DNA of 64,000 nucleotides, taken from contig CAWEKI010000001.1 of NCBI GenBank assembly GCA_963809695.1, forward strand, positions 1 through 64,000, given 5' to 3'. Shown one piece after another: positions 9,937 to 18,368 of the stretch. Under the pieces are notes generated by a model. It did not search any database and was not told the origin of the DNA. It worked only from the letters and a program-made list of their open reading frames with translations. Position 1 is the first letter of the stretch, and every line of letters begins with the position of its first letter. The DNA is from JAGDMJ01 sp963809695. GTDB lineage: Bacteria; Bacteroidota; Ignavibacteria; UBA10030; UBA6906. A program made the position numbers and the translations under genes.

Positions 9937-10599
9937 TCACAAAAGCCCTTCCCGACAGTAGGTCCACGGCCACTCTTGCCACGACGAGGCGAACCCAGCT
10001 TTAACCGGATTTAACAGCACGTACCAGAGCAATGCCTCGAGTTCATCGCTATCACGAATGACATGGTCATAGCTTTCGTGTTGCCAGAATGCTCCAGAAC
10101 GATTCAGCAGTCTGTTGGCCTCATGTGCCGTGTAAGACTTCAGTGATGCAAGCATGTCCGTCAGACTACCGGGTTGTGGCCCTTCTTGTTGCGGGTTTGG
10201 CTCATTGGCAGTGTCAACGATGAGATGGATGTGGTTGGGCATGATACAGAAGGCGGAGAGAGTGAAGCACCTGGCATCTCGGAACAGTATCGCGTCGGAG
10301 ACGATCTTGGCAATCATAGGATCTCCCAACCACCTGGGTCCAGAGGCGCACGAATCCAAGAGCGAGTCGAATTTCTTGAAATAAGCCATCTGCGCTTCGT
10401 GATAGTGTTCGAGGCGTGCAGTCCTTGCCCCCGTCTGGTCGATGTCCCCCAACAGCTTTTCGTACTCTTCCCTCATTTGGGAAAGTGCCACCTGAGGTAA
10501 CGATCCAGCCAGACGTGCCGTGACGAGGAATTGTGCTTCCGGTGGTTGAATATGGGGAAGGTGGCGACGGTAGAAATCCGGTGTGTCTCGAAGCCTCAT
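9937..10599 (-). CDS. REP-associated tyrosine transposase (RAYT, Y1/HUH family)
   Basis: This 220-residue protein has the HUH motif MPNHIHLIV, the helix carrying the presumed catalytic Tyr (LKSYTAHEAN) and the typical tail NRSGAFWQHESYDHVIRD then YVLLNPVKAGF. These are standard RAYT features. RAYTs are domesticated IS200/IS605-like enzymes that bind and cleave REP hairpins marked by a 5' GTAG or GGAG. It reads on the minus strand towards the array at 9051-9902, and further GTAG hairpins lie upstream at 10709-10783. The gene is intact, unlike the second RAYT at 43.4-44.0 kb. Direct involvement in building the adjacent array is inference. Confidence 0.92.
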   Translation of the reverse strand: MRLRDTPDFYRRHLPHIQPPEAQFLVTARLAGSLPQVALSQMREEYEKLLGDIDQTGARTARLEHYHEAQMAYFKKFDSLLDSCASGPRWLGDPMIAKIVSDAILFRDARCFTLSAFCIMPNHIHLIVDTANEPNPQQEGPQPGSLTDMLASLKSYTAHEANRLLNRSGAFWQHESYDHVIRDSDELEALLWYVLLNPVKAGFASSWQEWPWTYCREGLL

Positions 10600-10708
10600 A
10601 TATTATATACAATCGAAGGCATTATTTTTCGATGGTGAAATGAAAAAAAGGTGCAGCGATAATGGGCCCTGCTGACTGTTTACCCGTTCGTTGACCGAAC
10701 TTGGGTCC

Positions 10709-10783
10709 ATGTAGCCGATCGGGCCGATCGTCCTACAAGTCGACCCTGCCTGACGGCAGGCAGGCCGGCGGGTCGACCTACAT
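10709..10783. repeat. GTAG hairpin pair upstream of the RAYT gene
   Basis: GTAG at 10711 is followed by the palindrome CGATCGGGCCGATCG. After CCTACAA comes GTCGACCC ... GGGTCGAC and CTACA at 10777. The spacing and flanking tetranucleotides match the units of the large array. The central part of the second hairpin (CTGCCTGACGGCAGGCAGGCC) has its own nested inverted repeat. The pair ends at the putative promoter of the next gene. Confidence 0.8.
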
Positions 10784-10813
10784 TTGGTTTTTCATGCCAT
10801 TTTTCGCTATAAT
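10784..10813 (+). promoter_or_regulatory. Putative sigma-70 promoter for UDP-glucose dehydrogenase gene
   Basis: TTGGTT at 10784 and TATAAT at 10808 are separated by 18 bases. The -10 box is perfect and the -35 box moderate. It lies 39 bases before the TTG start and directly abuts the REP hairpin pair. Confidence 0.5.
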
Positions 10814-10852
10814 ACCTTCCTCATTTTCCCACCCGCATACAGGAGTCTTGCC

Positions 10853-12154
10853 TTGAAACTCAGCGTCATTGGTACTGGATACGTCGGTCTCGTGGTCGGG
10901 ACCTGCTTCGCCGAGAGCGGCAACGACGTTATCTGCGTCGACAACGACCAAAAGAAGGTCCGCATGCTCAAAAAGGGGATTTCCCCCATCTTTGAGCCCG
11001 GCTTGACCGATCTGTTGAAGAAGAACATCGAGGAGAAACGCCTCAGCTTCACGACCGATCTTGTCTCAGCGATCAAACGGACCGACATCATCTTCCTGGC
11101 TCTTCCCACCCCGCAATCAGAAGATGGTTCGGCCGACCTGCAGCATGTGCTGAAAGTGGTCCAGCAGATCGGCAAAGCGATGAACGGCTACAGAGTCATC
11201 GTCAATAAAAGCACGGTGCCGGTGGGCACGGCCGACCGGGTGCGGGAAATGCTGGCAACAGAAACCGCCTATGAATTTGACGTGGTCTCGAATCCGGAAT
11301 TCTTGAAGGAGGGGGCGGCAGTCAATGACTTTATGAAGCCGGACCGGATCGTGATCGGCACCCGGAGCCCCAGGGCCCTGGCCATCATGCAGGACCTCTA
11401 CGCGCCCTTTGTCCGCACCGGCAACCCCCTCATTATTATGGACGAGCGCAGCTCGGAGCTCACCAAGTACGCCTCCAACTCCTTCTTAGCCACCAAGGTC
11501 TCTTTCATGAACGAGGTGGCTTCTCTCTGTGAGCGCGTTGGCGCCGATATCGACCTGGTGCGCAAGGGCATGGGGAGTGACCCGCGGATCGGGCCACAGT
11601 TCCTCTTTGCCGGCATCGGCTACGGCGGCTCCTGCTTCCCAAAGGACGTGGCGGCCCTCTTGAACACCTCCATCACCCATCACCACGAATTCGAGATCTT
11701 AAGCGCGGTCGAGGCGGTCAACAAGCGCCAGAAGCGGATCATAGTGGAGAAAGTGAAGAAACACTTCCGGGGACACGTCAAGAACAAGATCATCACGATC
11801 TGGGGGCTGGCATTCAAACCAAACACCGACGATGTGCGGGAAGCACCGGCCCTGACCATCATCGAGGCGCTCTTGAAAGAAGGCGCGCAGCTCCGGGTGC
11901 ATGATCCGGAGGCGATGGAGGAGATGAAGAAACGGATCGGCACTGCGGTCCGCTTTTTCGACAACAATTACGACGCCTTGAAAGGCTCCGAAGCCCTGTT
12001 GCTCGTGACCGAGTGGAACGAGTTCCGCCGTCCCGATTTCGACCGCATCAAGTCACTCATGAAGAGCCCCGTGATCTTCGACGGCAGGAATGTCTATGAT
12101 CCAAGGATCATGAGGGAAAAAGGATTTGTGTATTACGGGATCGGGCGGGGGTGA
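10853..12154 (+). CDS. ugd: UDP-glucose 6-dehydrogenase
   Basis: I chose TTG at 10853 because AGGAG at 10841 lies seven bases upstream and the protein then begins at the Rossmann strand KLSVIGTGYVGLV. The 433-residue length is normal. Motifs include NKSTVPVGTADRVR, the NPEFLKEG loop, SNSFLATKVSFMNE, and the catalytic Cys in GGSCFPKD. The C-terminal domain has GLAFKPNTDDVREAPA. The enzyme oxidises UDP-glucose twice to UDP-glucuronate with NAD. Its product is the substrate of the UXS-like decarboxylase encoded next, so the two probably act in sequence for polysaccharide synthesis. UDP-ManNAc dehydrogenases are the nearest alternative, but the sequence fits the UDP-glucose type better. Confidence 0.9.
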   Translation: MKLSVIGTGYVGLVVGTCFAESGNDVICVDNDQKKVRMLKKGISPIFEPGLTDLLKKNIEEKRLSFTTDLVSAIKRTDIIFLALPTPQSEDGSADLQHVLKVVQQIGKAMNGYRVIVNKSTVPVGTADRVREMLATETAYEFDVVSNPEFLKEGAAVNDFMKPDRIVIGTRSPRALAIMQDLYAPFVRTGNPLIIMDERSSELTKYASNSFLATKVSFMNEVASLCERVGADIDLVRKGMGSDPRIGPQFLFAGIGYGGSCFPKDVAALLNTSITHHHEFEILSAVEAVNKRQKRIIVEKVKKHFRGHVKNKIITIWGLAFKPNTDDVREAPALTIIEALLKEGAQLRVHDPEAMEEMKKRIGTAVRFFDNNYDALKGSEALLLVTEWNEFRRPDFDRIKSLMKSPVIFDGRNVYDPRIMREKGFVYYGIGRG

Positions 12155-12159
12155 GAGCC

Positions 12160-12300
12160 CAAATGGTTCACCATTCACCGACCACCGTTCGTCATTCATA
12201 GTTCGGTGTTCACAGTTGGCGGCTCTCGGTTCTCGGATCACCCGTTCGCTTCGGCTTCTCACGGCAGAGTCTGAACGAACCGAGAATCGTGAACCAGCGT
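12160..12300. repeat. Degenerate TTCACCG-type heptamer patch
   Basis: The intergenic stretch has short reiterations such as GGTTCACCATTCACCGACC, TTCGGTGTTCACAG and CGGTTCTCGGATCACCCGTTCGC. A similar patch is at 17219-17320. The period is roughly seven bases and copies are imperfect. I see no hairpin terminator or coding potential in it. Confidence 0.55.
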
Positions 12301-12364
12301 GGTTTTTTTGGCTTCTTCGGGTTTGTCGGGATAACAGAAATTGCAGATCAGGACGAGTAGTGCT

Positions 12365-13309
12365 ATGATAGACTCTCCGCGACACGCCGTTGTCACGGGC
12401 GGAGCAGGGTTTCTGGGTTCCCACCTGTGTGACCGCCTCTTCAGCGAGGGATTGAAAGTCACAGCCATTGACAACCTTGTGACCGGCGATGTGAAGAACA
12501 TCGCCCATCTCCTGGGAAAACCGGGCTTCTCGTTCATGCAGTACGATGTCACAAACTACATCTTCGTCGACGGCCCCGTGGATTACGTTCTGCACTTTGC
12601 CTCCCCCGCAAGCCCGATCGACTATCTGAAGCTGCCGATCCAGACGCTGAAAGTCGGCTCGCTCGGGACCCACAAGGCCCTGGGTCTGGCCAAGGCGAAG
12701 CGCGCGCGATTTCTCCTGGCATCGACCTCGGAGGTCTACGGCGATCCCCAGGTGCATCCGCAGCCTGAGGAGTACTGGGGGAACGTGAACCCGGTCGGCG
12801 CCCGCGGCGTGTACGACGAGGCAAAGAGATTTGCCGAGGCCATGACGATGGCCTACCATCGGTTCCACGGGGTCGAGACCCGCATCGCGCGGATCTTCAA
12901 CACGTACGGCCCGCGGATGCGACTGAACGACGGGCGCGCGATCCCGGCCTTCATCTCCCAGGCGCTGAGCGGCAAGGATATCACGATCTTCGGCAACGGG
13001 TCGCAGACACGGAGCGTCTGCTATGTGGACGACCTCATCGAGGGGCTCTACCGGCTTCTCCTTTCCAGCGAGCCTCTGCCGGTGAATATCGGGAACCCGG
13101 ACGAGATCACCATGCTCGAGCTCGCGCGCGAAGTGATCGCCTTGACCGGAAGCAAGAGCACGCTCATCTTCAAGGATCTTCCCGAGGATGATCCCAAAGT
13201 GCGTCGGCCGGACACGACCAGGGCGGAGACCATCCTCAAGTGGAAGGCACAGGTGCCCCGGAGGGAAGGCTTGGTGAAGACCATTGAGTATTGTAGAGCG
13301 CAGATGTAA
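12365..13309 (+). CDS. UDP-glucuronate decarboxylase (UDP-xylose synthase)-like SDR
   Basis: The chosen ATG at 12365 places the NAD-binding motif VTGGAGFLGSHLCDRL at residue 9; an in-frame TTG at 12341 is also possible. The 314-residue protein has LHFASPASPIDYL, STSEVYGDP, the catalytic YDEAKRFAE and RIFNTYGPRM, followed by GSQTRSVCYVDDLIEG. These are close to the UXS group, which decarboxylates UDP-glucuronate to UDP-xylose. dTDP-glucose 4,6-dehydratases are related but have different substrate-loop motifs. It follows the UDP-glucose dehydrogenase gene by 210 bases, giving UDP-glucose to UDP-glucuronate to UDP-xylose. No strong ribosome site is visible. Confidence 0.85.
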   Translation: MIDSPRHAVVTGGAGFLGSHLCDRLFSEGLKVTAIDNLVTGDVKNIAHLLGKPGFSFMQYDVTNYIFVDGPVDYVLHFASPASPIDYLKLPIQTLKVGSLGTHKALGLAKAKRARFLLASTSEVYGDPQVHPQPEEYWGNVNPVGARGVYDEAKRFAEAMTMAYHRFHGVETRIARIFNTYGPRMRLNDGRAIPAFISQALSGKDITIFGNGSQTRSVCYVDDLIEGLYRLLLSSEPLPVNIGNPDEITMLELAREVIALTGSKSTLIFKDLPEDDPKVRRPDTTRAETILKWKAQVPRREGLVKTIEYCRAQM

Positions 13310-13585
13310 AAAAAATTGAGGATGGAGGATCGAGGATCGAAAATGAAGGAGAGCGAAAAAGGAAGCGAAGCCAAGAGTCGGGAGAAGGTGAATGTTGAAT
13401 CAAACCGTGGCGTTCAGGCGCCACGCTAGACTCCGCCAGAAGGGCCCGCCTGCTCCGCCCCGACGAAGTCGGAGCGAGAGTCTCGCCTAAAGGCGGACCG
13501 GCAGGCAGGGATCGCCTCCCTTCATCACTTCGCTCCTCGCGATGACAAGTGCTGCTTATGAGCCGCTGAATTTTCAAGGTTTGAA
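13310..13585. repeat. Intergenic stretch of short degenerate repeats (GAGGATC type and ERSDE type)
   Basis: The first part (13316-13345) reiterates GAGGATGGAGGATCGAGGATC. The later part (about 13425-13555) has GC-rich inverted segments and CTTCATCACTTCGCTCCTCG. Read in reverse this gives the CHREERSDEG peptide often seen in bacterial intergenic repeat families. A related element lies at 54.8-55.0 kb. No gene is supported. Confidence 0.5.
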
Positions 13586-14491
13586 TTGTCAAAGCGAAAC
13601 AATATCATTTCTGCTCTTGTGTGTACGTTGCTCCTGAGCAGCGCAGAGCCAATGCATCTTTTCGCTCAAACCGACTCCACCACGGTGCCCGGGCCGGTCC
13701 GGGATACAACACACATCAATGCTACCAAGCTCGCCATCGTCCTGGGAGGGCTTGCCGCCACGATCACTGCAATCCACCTGTATCAATCGCAGGGGTGGTG
13801 GCATGACAACAGGACATCTTTCCATTTTCAGGAAGACCTGAAGTACGGCCTGAACGTGGACAAGCTTGGCCACTTCTACGGCGGTGTTGCCTCCGCCTTC
13901 ATCTTCAGAAAATCGTTTATCTGGGCGGATATGCCTGAGACGCAAGCCCTCTGGTGGGGGTCCGGCGCGGCGCTGCTGTTTCAGACATACACCGAGATCG
14001 AGGATGGATTTTCCACCTGGGGGTTCGATCGGGTGGATTTTGCCTCGGATGTGGCCGGCGCGGCGTACCCGGTGGCGCAGCATTACTGGCCCTTCCTTCG
14101 GAACTTCAACATGAAGTTCAGCTACCATCCTTCGCCGCTCATCAACGAGCCTGGCGGAATAGGGTTCAAGGGACAGAAGCACATCATGTTTGACGACTAT
14201 GAAGGACAGACCATCTGGTTCAGCGTGGACGTCAATTCGCTTCTGCCAAAGTCGGTCGACCAGTACTGGCCCGATTGGCTCTGCCTGGCGCTCGGGTATG
14301 GAGCGCGCGACATCGCAACACCGCAGCCGTACCGCGTCTATTTCCTGGCTCTGGATTTTGACGTCACGAGGATCATTCCTCAAAACACAGCGTTCCTGAG
14401 AACGTTGAGTGAAGCGCTCAATTTCATCCATCTGCCGGCGCCTGCCGTGCAGTTTTCGCCCGGGACGATCTGGTATGGACTCTACTTCTGA
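13586..14491 (+). CDS. DUF2279-type envelope protein
   Basis: A TTG start at 13586 after CAAGG gives 301 residues with a signal peptide (IISALVCTLLLSSAEPMHLFAQ). Downstream are a membrane-like segment (LAIVLGGLAATITAIHLYQS), YGLNVDKLGHFYGGVASAFI, and an acidic EIEDGFSTWGFDRVDFASD motif. These conserved polar motifs are typical of the DUF2279/YfiM group of predicted periplasmic or outer-membrane-associated proteins of unknown function. The end overlaps the next gene by 17 bases, so translation is probably coupled to the Wzi-like protein. A role in surface polysaccharide handling is inferred only from neighbours. Confidence 0.7.
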   Translation: MSKRNNIISALVCTLLLSSAEPMHLFAQTDSTTVPGPVRDTTHINATKLAIVLGGLAATITAIHLYQSQGWWHDNRTSFHFQEDLKYGLNVDKLGHFYGGVASAFIFRKSFIWADMPETQALWWGSGAALLFQTYTEIEDGFSTWGFDRVDFASDVAGAAYPVAQHYWPFLRNFNMKFSYHPSPLINEPGGIGFKGQKHIMFDDYEGQTIWFSVDVNSLLPKSVDQYWPDWLCLALGYGARDIATPQPYRVYFLALDFDVTRIIPQNTAFLRTLSEALNFIHLPAPAVQFSPGTIWYGLYF

Positions 14492-16202
14492 TGCGCGCTC
14501 AGCGCGCGGGGTCATTGCCCTCCTGGCGGCTCTGCTCATCTCCCCGGCTTTGTTCGGCCAGGCGGAAGACGTTCCGGCGGATCACCCTGTGTACGTGTTC
14601 CTCAAGCGGATGGAAGTCAAGCGGGTGATCGAGCGCTATCATGACGCTGTCCTCCCGCTGTCGCGGCGCGAGGTGGCATCGTTCCTCAACGTCGTGGACG
14701 GGAAGAGAAACGTACTTTCGACGGCGGAGCAGGAATGGCTGGATGATTACCTCTCGGAATTTCAATACGACAGGACCGGGAGTGCAACGGGATTTGCCTA
14801 CCTGTTCGGCCAGGAGGATTCCGCAGGGGCCGGAGGGATCGGAGCGGTGTTCTCCAACAGGGAGAAATTCCTCTATGCCTACACGGATTCCAACGTGGCC
14901 CTGTTTACGAACGGGCTCCTGGATCTGGATGCGCGGGCTATCAACGGGGATGCGCTGGGGAGAACGGGGAGCCAGTATCTCCAGATCGGAGGACTGGCCC
15001 GGGGCTCCGTGTGGGGCAGCCTGGGATACTACATCCGGTGGACGAATGCGCAATTCTGGGGGAGCAGGGAATTGCTTCAGCGCGATCCGCAGATCAGTCA
15101 GAGCTATGCCCTGACGACGGCAGATGCGCAGAACTTCGACTTTGTGGAAGGATACGTCCGGTACGATTCACGCATCATTTCGGTGCAGGTGGGCAGGGAG
15201 AGACTGCTCTGGGGGATCGGGTACAACGAGAAGCTGACGCTCTCCGACTATCCGCGGGTCTTCGATTTCGTTCGCCTGGATGCGTCCTACAAGGCGCTCA
15301 AGTACACCTTTCTGCACGGCTGGCTGATGGGGAGGAGCTCGGAATTGTTGTTCACGCTTCCCCCCGATACAACGACGGTGTACACCGAGCCGACGGCAGC
15401 CGACAAGTATTTCGCGGCGCACAGGCTGGAGCTTTCCTTTCCTTCTCTGTTCGATCTGGGGCTGCAGGAGATGGTCATCTACAGCAACCGGGCGCCCGAC
15501 CTGGCCTATCTCAATCCTGTGACGGCATTCGAGTCCGCGCAGCGGTCACGCGGTGACCGGGACAACGTGTTCTGGGCGTTCGACCTGCAGACGCATGTGA
15601 TCGACGGCCTCGAGCTGAGCGCCTCGTTCTTGTTCGACGATATCAACCTTCCGGATCTCTTCACAGACAAGTGGACGAACCGGTATGCATGGCAGGCGGG
15701 GATGTTCTACACCGATGCGTTCTTCATCCCGAACACGTCGCTGATGGTCGAGTACTGCCGCGTGGAACCCTACACCTTTTCTCACGGCCGGTCGCGGGAG
15801 AACACCTACACAAGCCTGAACACCCTTCTCGGCCCCCAGATCGGCCCGAACGCTGATTCCTGGTTCCTTCGGGGGGACTACCTGCCTTTACGGAACCTGG
15901 TATTTTCACTCAGTGTTACATTTGAGCGGAAAGGGGAGAATGTCGTGGATGAGTCGGGGATACTCGTCAAGAATGTCGGCGGAGACGTATTCCAGCCGCA
16001 TCGCGACAGCGACCCGGAAACCCGGACATTCCTCGACGGGGTTCTGGTGAAGGCACGCAAGTTTCAGCTGCGGGCTTCATGGGAATGCGTCAACCAGGTG
16101 TATCTTGAAAGTGCATTTCAATTCGACTCGGCCGAGTTGGCCGCAACCGGTGAACGCAGCGAGAACAGCCAGATCGTACTCCACTTCAGGATGGCATTTT
16201 GA
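14475..16202 (+). CDS. Wzi-like capsule assembly outer-membrane beta-barrel protein
   Basis: The start at ATG 14475 overlaps the preceding gene and gives a signal peptide (GVIALLAALLISPALFGQ). The mature protein of about 550 residues opens with a helical segment (HPVYVFLKRMEVKRVIERYH) and then alternates aromatic and polar residues as in a large beta-barrel, ending in QIVLHFRMAF with a terminal Phe. The order of N-terminal helix and barrel, with motifs such as VGRERLLWG, fits the capsule assembly protein Wzi family, which anchors group 1 capsule to the outer membrane. The two preceding sugar-nucleotide genes fit. I did not have an alignment, so related barrel families are possible. Confidence 0.7.
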   Translation: MDSTSDARSARGVIALLAALLISPALFGQAEDVPADHPVYVFLKRMEVKRVIERYHDAVLPLSRREVASFLNVVDGKRNVLSTAEQEWLDDYLSEFQYDRTGSATGFAYLFGQEDSAGAGGIGAVFSNREKFLYAYTDSNVALFTNGLLDLDARAINGDALGRTGSQYLQIGGLARGSVWGSLGYYIRWTNAQFWGSRELLQRDPQISQSYALTTADAQNFDFVEGYVRYDSRIISVQVGRERLLWGIGYNEKLTLSDYPRVFDFVRLDASYKALKYTFLHGWLMGRSSELLFTLPPDTTTVYTEPTAADKYFAAHRLELSFPSLFDLGLQEMVIYSNRAPDLAYLNPVTAFESAQRSRGDRDNVFWAFDLQTHVIDGLELSASFLFDDINLPDLFTDKWTNRYAWQAGMFYTDAFFIPNTSLMVEYCRVEPYTFSHGRSRENTYTSLNTLLGPQIGPNADSWFLRGDYLPLRNLVFSLSVTFERKGENVVDESGILVKNVGGDVFQPHRDSDPETRTFLDGVLVKARKFQLRASWECVNQVYLESAFQFDSAELAATGERSENSQIVLHFRMAF

Positions 16203-16244
16203 TATCTACAAACACACCACACATTATCGGAAGGAATCCAGACC

Positions 16245-16712
16245 ATGGCACTCAAAGTAGGTGACAAAGCACCCGAATTTACGCTCGTCGACACGGACAA
16301 AAAAGAACGAAAGCTGAGCGAGTTTTCCGGCAAAACCAACGTGCTGGTGTTCTTCCCCGGGGCATTCACCGGCGTCTGCACGAAAGAGATGTGCAGCTTT
16401 CGCGATTCACTCGCGGACTTCAACAAGATGAAGGCCCAGGTGATCGGCATCAGTGTCGACGCGCCGGCAGCGAACAAGGCATTCGCCGGATACAATCATC
16501 TCGAGTTCCCGGTGCTCAGCGATTTTACGCGCGAGGTGAGCAAGAAATACGGCGGGATCTATGACAATTTCGGCGTGAAAGGGCTCACCGCGTCGAAACG
16601 GTCGGTCTTCGTATTGGACCCGAAAGGGATCGTGCGCTACGTGTGGATCACCGAAGATGCGGGAGTGGAGCCGGACTATGAAGCAGTACGAAAGGCGGTG
16701 TCCTCCCTATGA
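16245..16712 (+). CDS. Peroxiredoxin (AhpC/TSA-type, AhpE-like)
   Basis: The 155-residue protein has a thioredoxin fold with the peroxidatic Cys45 in FPGAFTGVCTKEMC and a second Cys at 50. The catalytic Thr and a C-terminal Arg-containing strand (KRSVFVLDPKG) are present. Members reduce hydrogen peroxide and organic peroxides in the cytoplasm with a thiol partner. GGAAGGA precedes the ATG. It overlaps the next gene by four bases (ATGA), so two distinct peroxiredoxins are co-translated. Confidence 0.9.
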   Translation: MALKVGDKAPEFTLVDTDKKERKLSEFSGKTNVLVFFPGAFTGVCTKEMCSFRDSLADFNKMKAQVIGISVDAPAANKAFAGYNHLEFPVLSDFTREVSKKYGGIYDNFGVKGLTASKRSVFVLDPKGIVRYVWITEDAGVEPDYEAVRKAVSSL

Positions 16713-17197
16713 GCAAATCCGGTGAGGCGCCCAAAGCCCTCGCCCCGGGCATGAAGGCACCCGACTTTTCCCTCCTGACCGCGGATGGCAAGACGTTTTC
16801 GCTCAGCGGCCAGAAGGGGAAGAAGGTGGTCCTCTATTTCTATCCAAAGGACGACACCTCAGGCTGCACGAAAGAGGCGTGCTCTTTTCGCGACAGCTAT
16901 GCCGCGTTCAAGCGGAAAGGAATTGTGCTGGTAGGGGTGAGCACGGATTCCGTCGCGTCGCACAAGAAGTTTGCGGGCAAGTACGACCTTCCGTTCACGC
17001 TTGTCAGCGACGAGGAGAAGAGCCTTGTGACAAGGTACGGCGTGTGGAAGGAAAAGAATATGTACGGAAGAAAGTACATGGGCACCGAGCGCACGACATT
17101 TGTCATCGACGAAAACGGGATCGTGACACACGTGTTTCCGAAAGTGAAGGTGGAGGGGCATACCAGCGAAATTCTAAAAGCCGTAGAAGGGGGCTAG
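16709..17197 (+). CDS. bcp: Thioredoxin-dependent peroxiredoxin, BCP/PrxQ type
   Basis: The 162-residue protein contains YFYPKDDTSGCTKEACSFRD, the PrxQ signature in which peroxidatic and resolving Cys are five residues apart in one helix. TTFVIDENG and a C-terminal VKVEGH.SEIL follow. PrxQ reduces peroxides through an intramolecular disulfide recycled by thioredoxin. It starts with ATG at 16709 inside the end of the upstream peroxiredoxin. The pairing of AhpE-like and PrxQ-like enzymes suggests an oxidative-stress operon in an organism that otherwise carries oxygen-sensitive radical chemistry. Confidence 0.92.
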   Translation: MSKSGEAPKALAPGMKAPDFSLLTADGKTFSLSGQKGKKVVLYFYPKDDTSGCTKEACSFRDSYAAFKRKGIVLVGVSTDSVASHKKFAGKYDLPFTLVSDEEKSLVTRYGVWKEKNMYGRKYMGTERTTFVIDENGIVTHVFPKVKVEGHTSEILKAVEGG

Positions 17198-17330
17198 GGA
17201 TTAGGGCCTGGGGGTTAGACGTGATTCACCGTTCACCAATCACCGTCCAGCGTTCACCATTCGGTGTTCACGCTTCACCGGTCACGGTTCTCCGTTCGCG
17301 GTGGCCTTCGCAACGTGGAATTGTTCATAC
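17198..17330. repeat. Second TTCACCG-type heptamer patch
   Basis: Between the peroxiredoxin and pterin genes the sequence reiterates GATTCACCGTTCACC, ATCACCGTCCAGCG, TTCACCATTCGGTG and TTCACGCTTCACCGGTCACG. It shares TTCGGTGTTCAC and CGGTTCTC with the patch at 12.2 kb. No ORF or hairpin is convincing. Confidence 0.55.
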
Positions 17331-17359
17331 TATGGCAACATAACACGAGGAAGACTCTG

Positions 17360-17773
17360 ATGGTTTACGTTACGCGCAAAGCGCAGTTCAGTGCCTCGCA
17401 CCGGTTGTTCAACCCGGCCTGGAACGATCAGCGGAATGCGGAGGTGTTCGGGAAATGCAACAACCCGAACGGGCACGGACACAACTATGACATCGAGGTC
17501 ACCGTGGGAGGCGACCCGGCAGGAGAGACGGGCATGGTGATCGACCTGAAGAAGCTGGCGGACATCATCGACGAAGAGATCATCGAGCGGGTCGACCACA
17601 AGCACATGAACCAGGACGTGGATTTCATGCAGGGCATCATTCCCACCGCCGAGAATATGGCCATCGCCTTCTGGAAGATTCTGGCTCCTAAGATCCGGGA
17701 AGGCTCTCTGGTATCCATAAAGCTATACGAGTCGGCAAACAATCTTGTGGAATACAGAGGGGAGCAATCGTGA
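17360..17773 (+). CDS. 6-pyruvoyl-tetrahydropterin synthase / QueD-family protein
   Basis: ATG at 17360 follows GAGGAAG and starts a 137-residue protein. It has FSASHRL with a zinc His, GKCNNPNGHGHNY containing the catalytic Cys and two zinc His, VIDLKKL, VDHKHMN and KLYESANN. The GKCNNPNGHGHNY run closely resembles animal 6-pyruvoyl-tetrahydropterin synthase rather than E. coli QueD. The enzyme converts dihydroneopterin triphosphate to 6-pyruvoyl-tetrahydropterin, or to carboxy-tetrahydropterin in the QueD branch. It overlaps folE, which makes its substrate, and an SDR follows. No queC or queE is nearby, which favours a biopterin role over queuosine. Confidence 0.87.
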   Translation: MVYVTRKAQFSASHRLFNPAWNDQRNAEVFGKCNNPNGHGHNYDIEVTVGGDPAGETGMVIDLKKLADIIDEEIIERVDHKHMNQDVDFMQGIIPTAENMAIAFWKILAPKIREGSLVSIKLYESANNLVEYRGEQS

Positions 17774-18357
17774 TCGAAGAACAGCTTTTGAAGCGGACGA
17801 AAATGGAAGAGCACATTCAGGCGATCATCGAGGGGCTCGGGGAAGACCCGAAGCGGGAAGGCCTGCAGCGCACTCCTCACCGGGTGGCCAAGTCGCTGGA
17901 GTTTCTCACCAGCGGCTACACCCAGGATATCTCCAAGATCCTGAACGGGGCAATCTTCAATGAGCGGTACAGCGAGATGGTGATCGTGAAGGAGATCGAT
18001 TTCTACAGCATCTGCGAGCATCACATGCTGCCTTTTTTCGGGAAGGCGCATGTGGCCTACATTCCGAACGGAAAGATCGTTGGGTTGAGCAAGATCCCCC
18101 GGATCGTGGAAGTGTTCAGCAGGCGGATGCAGGTGCAGGAACGGTTGACGCAGCAGATTGCGGAAACCCTTTTCACTGCGTTGAATCCCGACGGCGTCGG
18201 CGTGGTGCTCGAGGCGCGGCACATGTGCATGATGATGCGCGGTGTGGAGAAGCAGAACTCCGTTGCCACGACGAGCGCCATGCTTGGCGTGTTCCGGGAA
18301 GATGTCAAGACGCGGCAGGAGTTTCTGACGCTGATCAATTCGAAGATAGCACCGTAA
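17770..18357 (+). CDS. folE: GTP cyclohydrolase I
   Basis: GTG at 17770 overlaps the previous stop (GTGA), giving 195 residues. An N-terminal helix is followed by GLGEDPKREGLQRTPHRVAK, the active-site stretch SICEHHMLPFFGKAHVAY with zinc Cys and His, GLSKIPRIVEVFSRRMQVQE, and the second zinc Cys in ARHMCMMMRG. The enzyme opens GTP to 7,8-dihydroneopterin triphosphate, the first step of folate, queuosine and biopterin routes. Being co-translated with the pyruvoyl-tetrahydropterin synthase ties it to pterin synthesis. FolC, a folate gene, is 6 kb downstream in another transcription unit. Confidence 0.95.
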   Translation: MIEEQLLKRTKMEEHIQAIIEGLGEDPKREGLQRTPHRVAKSLEFLTSGYTQDISKILNGAIFNERYSEMVIVKEIDFYSICEHHMLPFFGKAHVAYIPNGKIVGLSKIPRIVEVFSRRMQVQERLTQQIAETLFTALNPDGVGVVLEARHMCMMMRGVEKQNSVATTSAMLGVFREDVKTRQEFLTLINSKIAP

Positions 18358-18368
18358 AGGAGGGGTCT

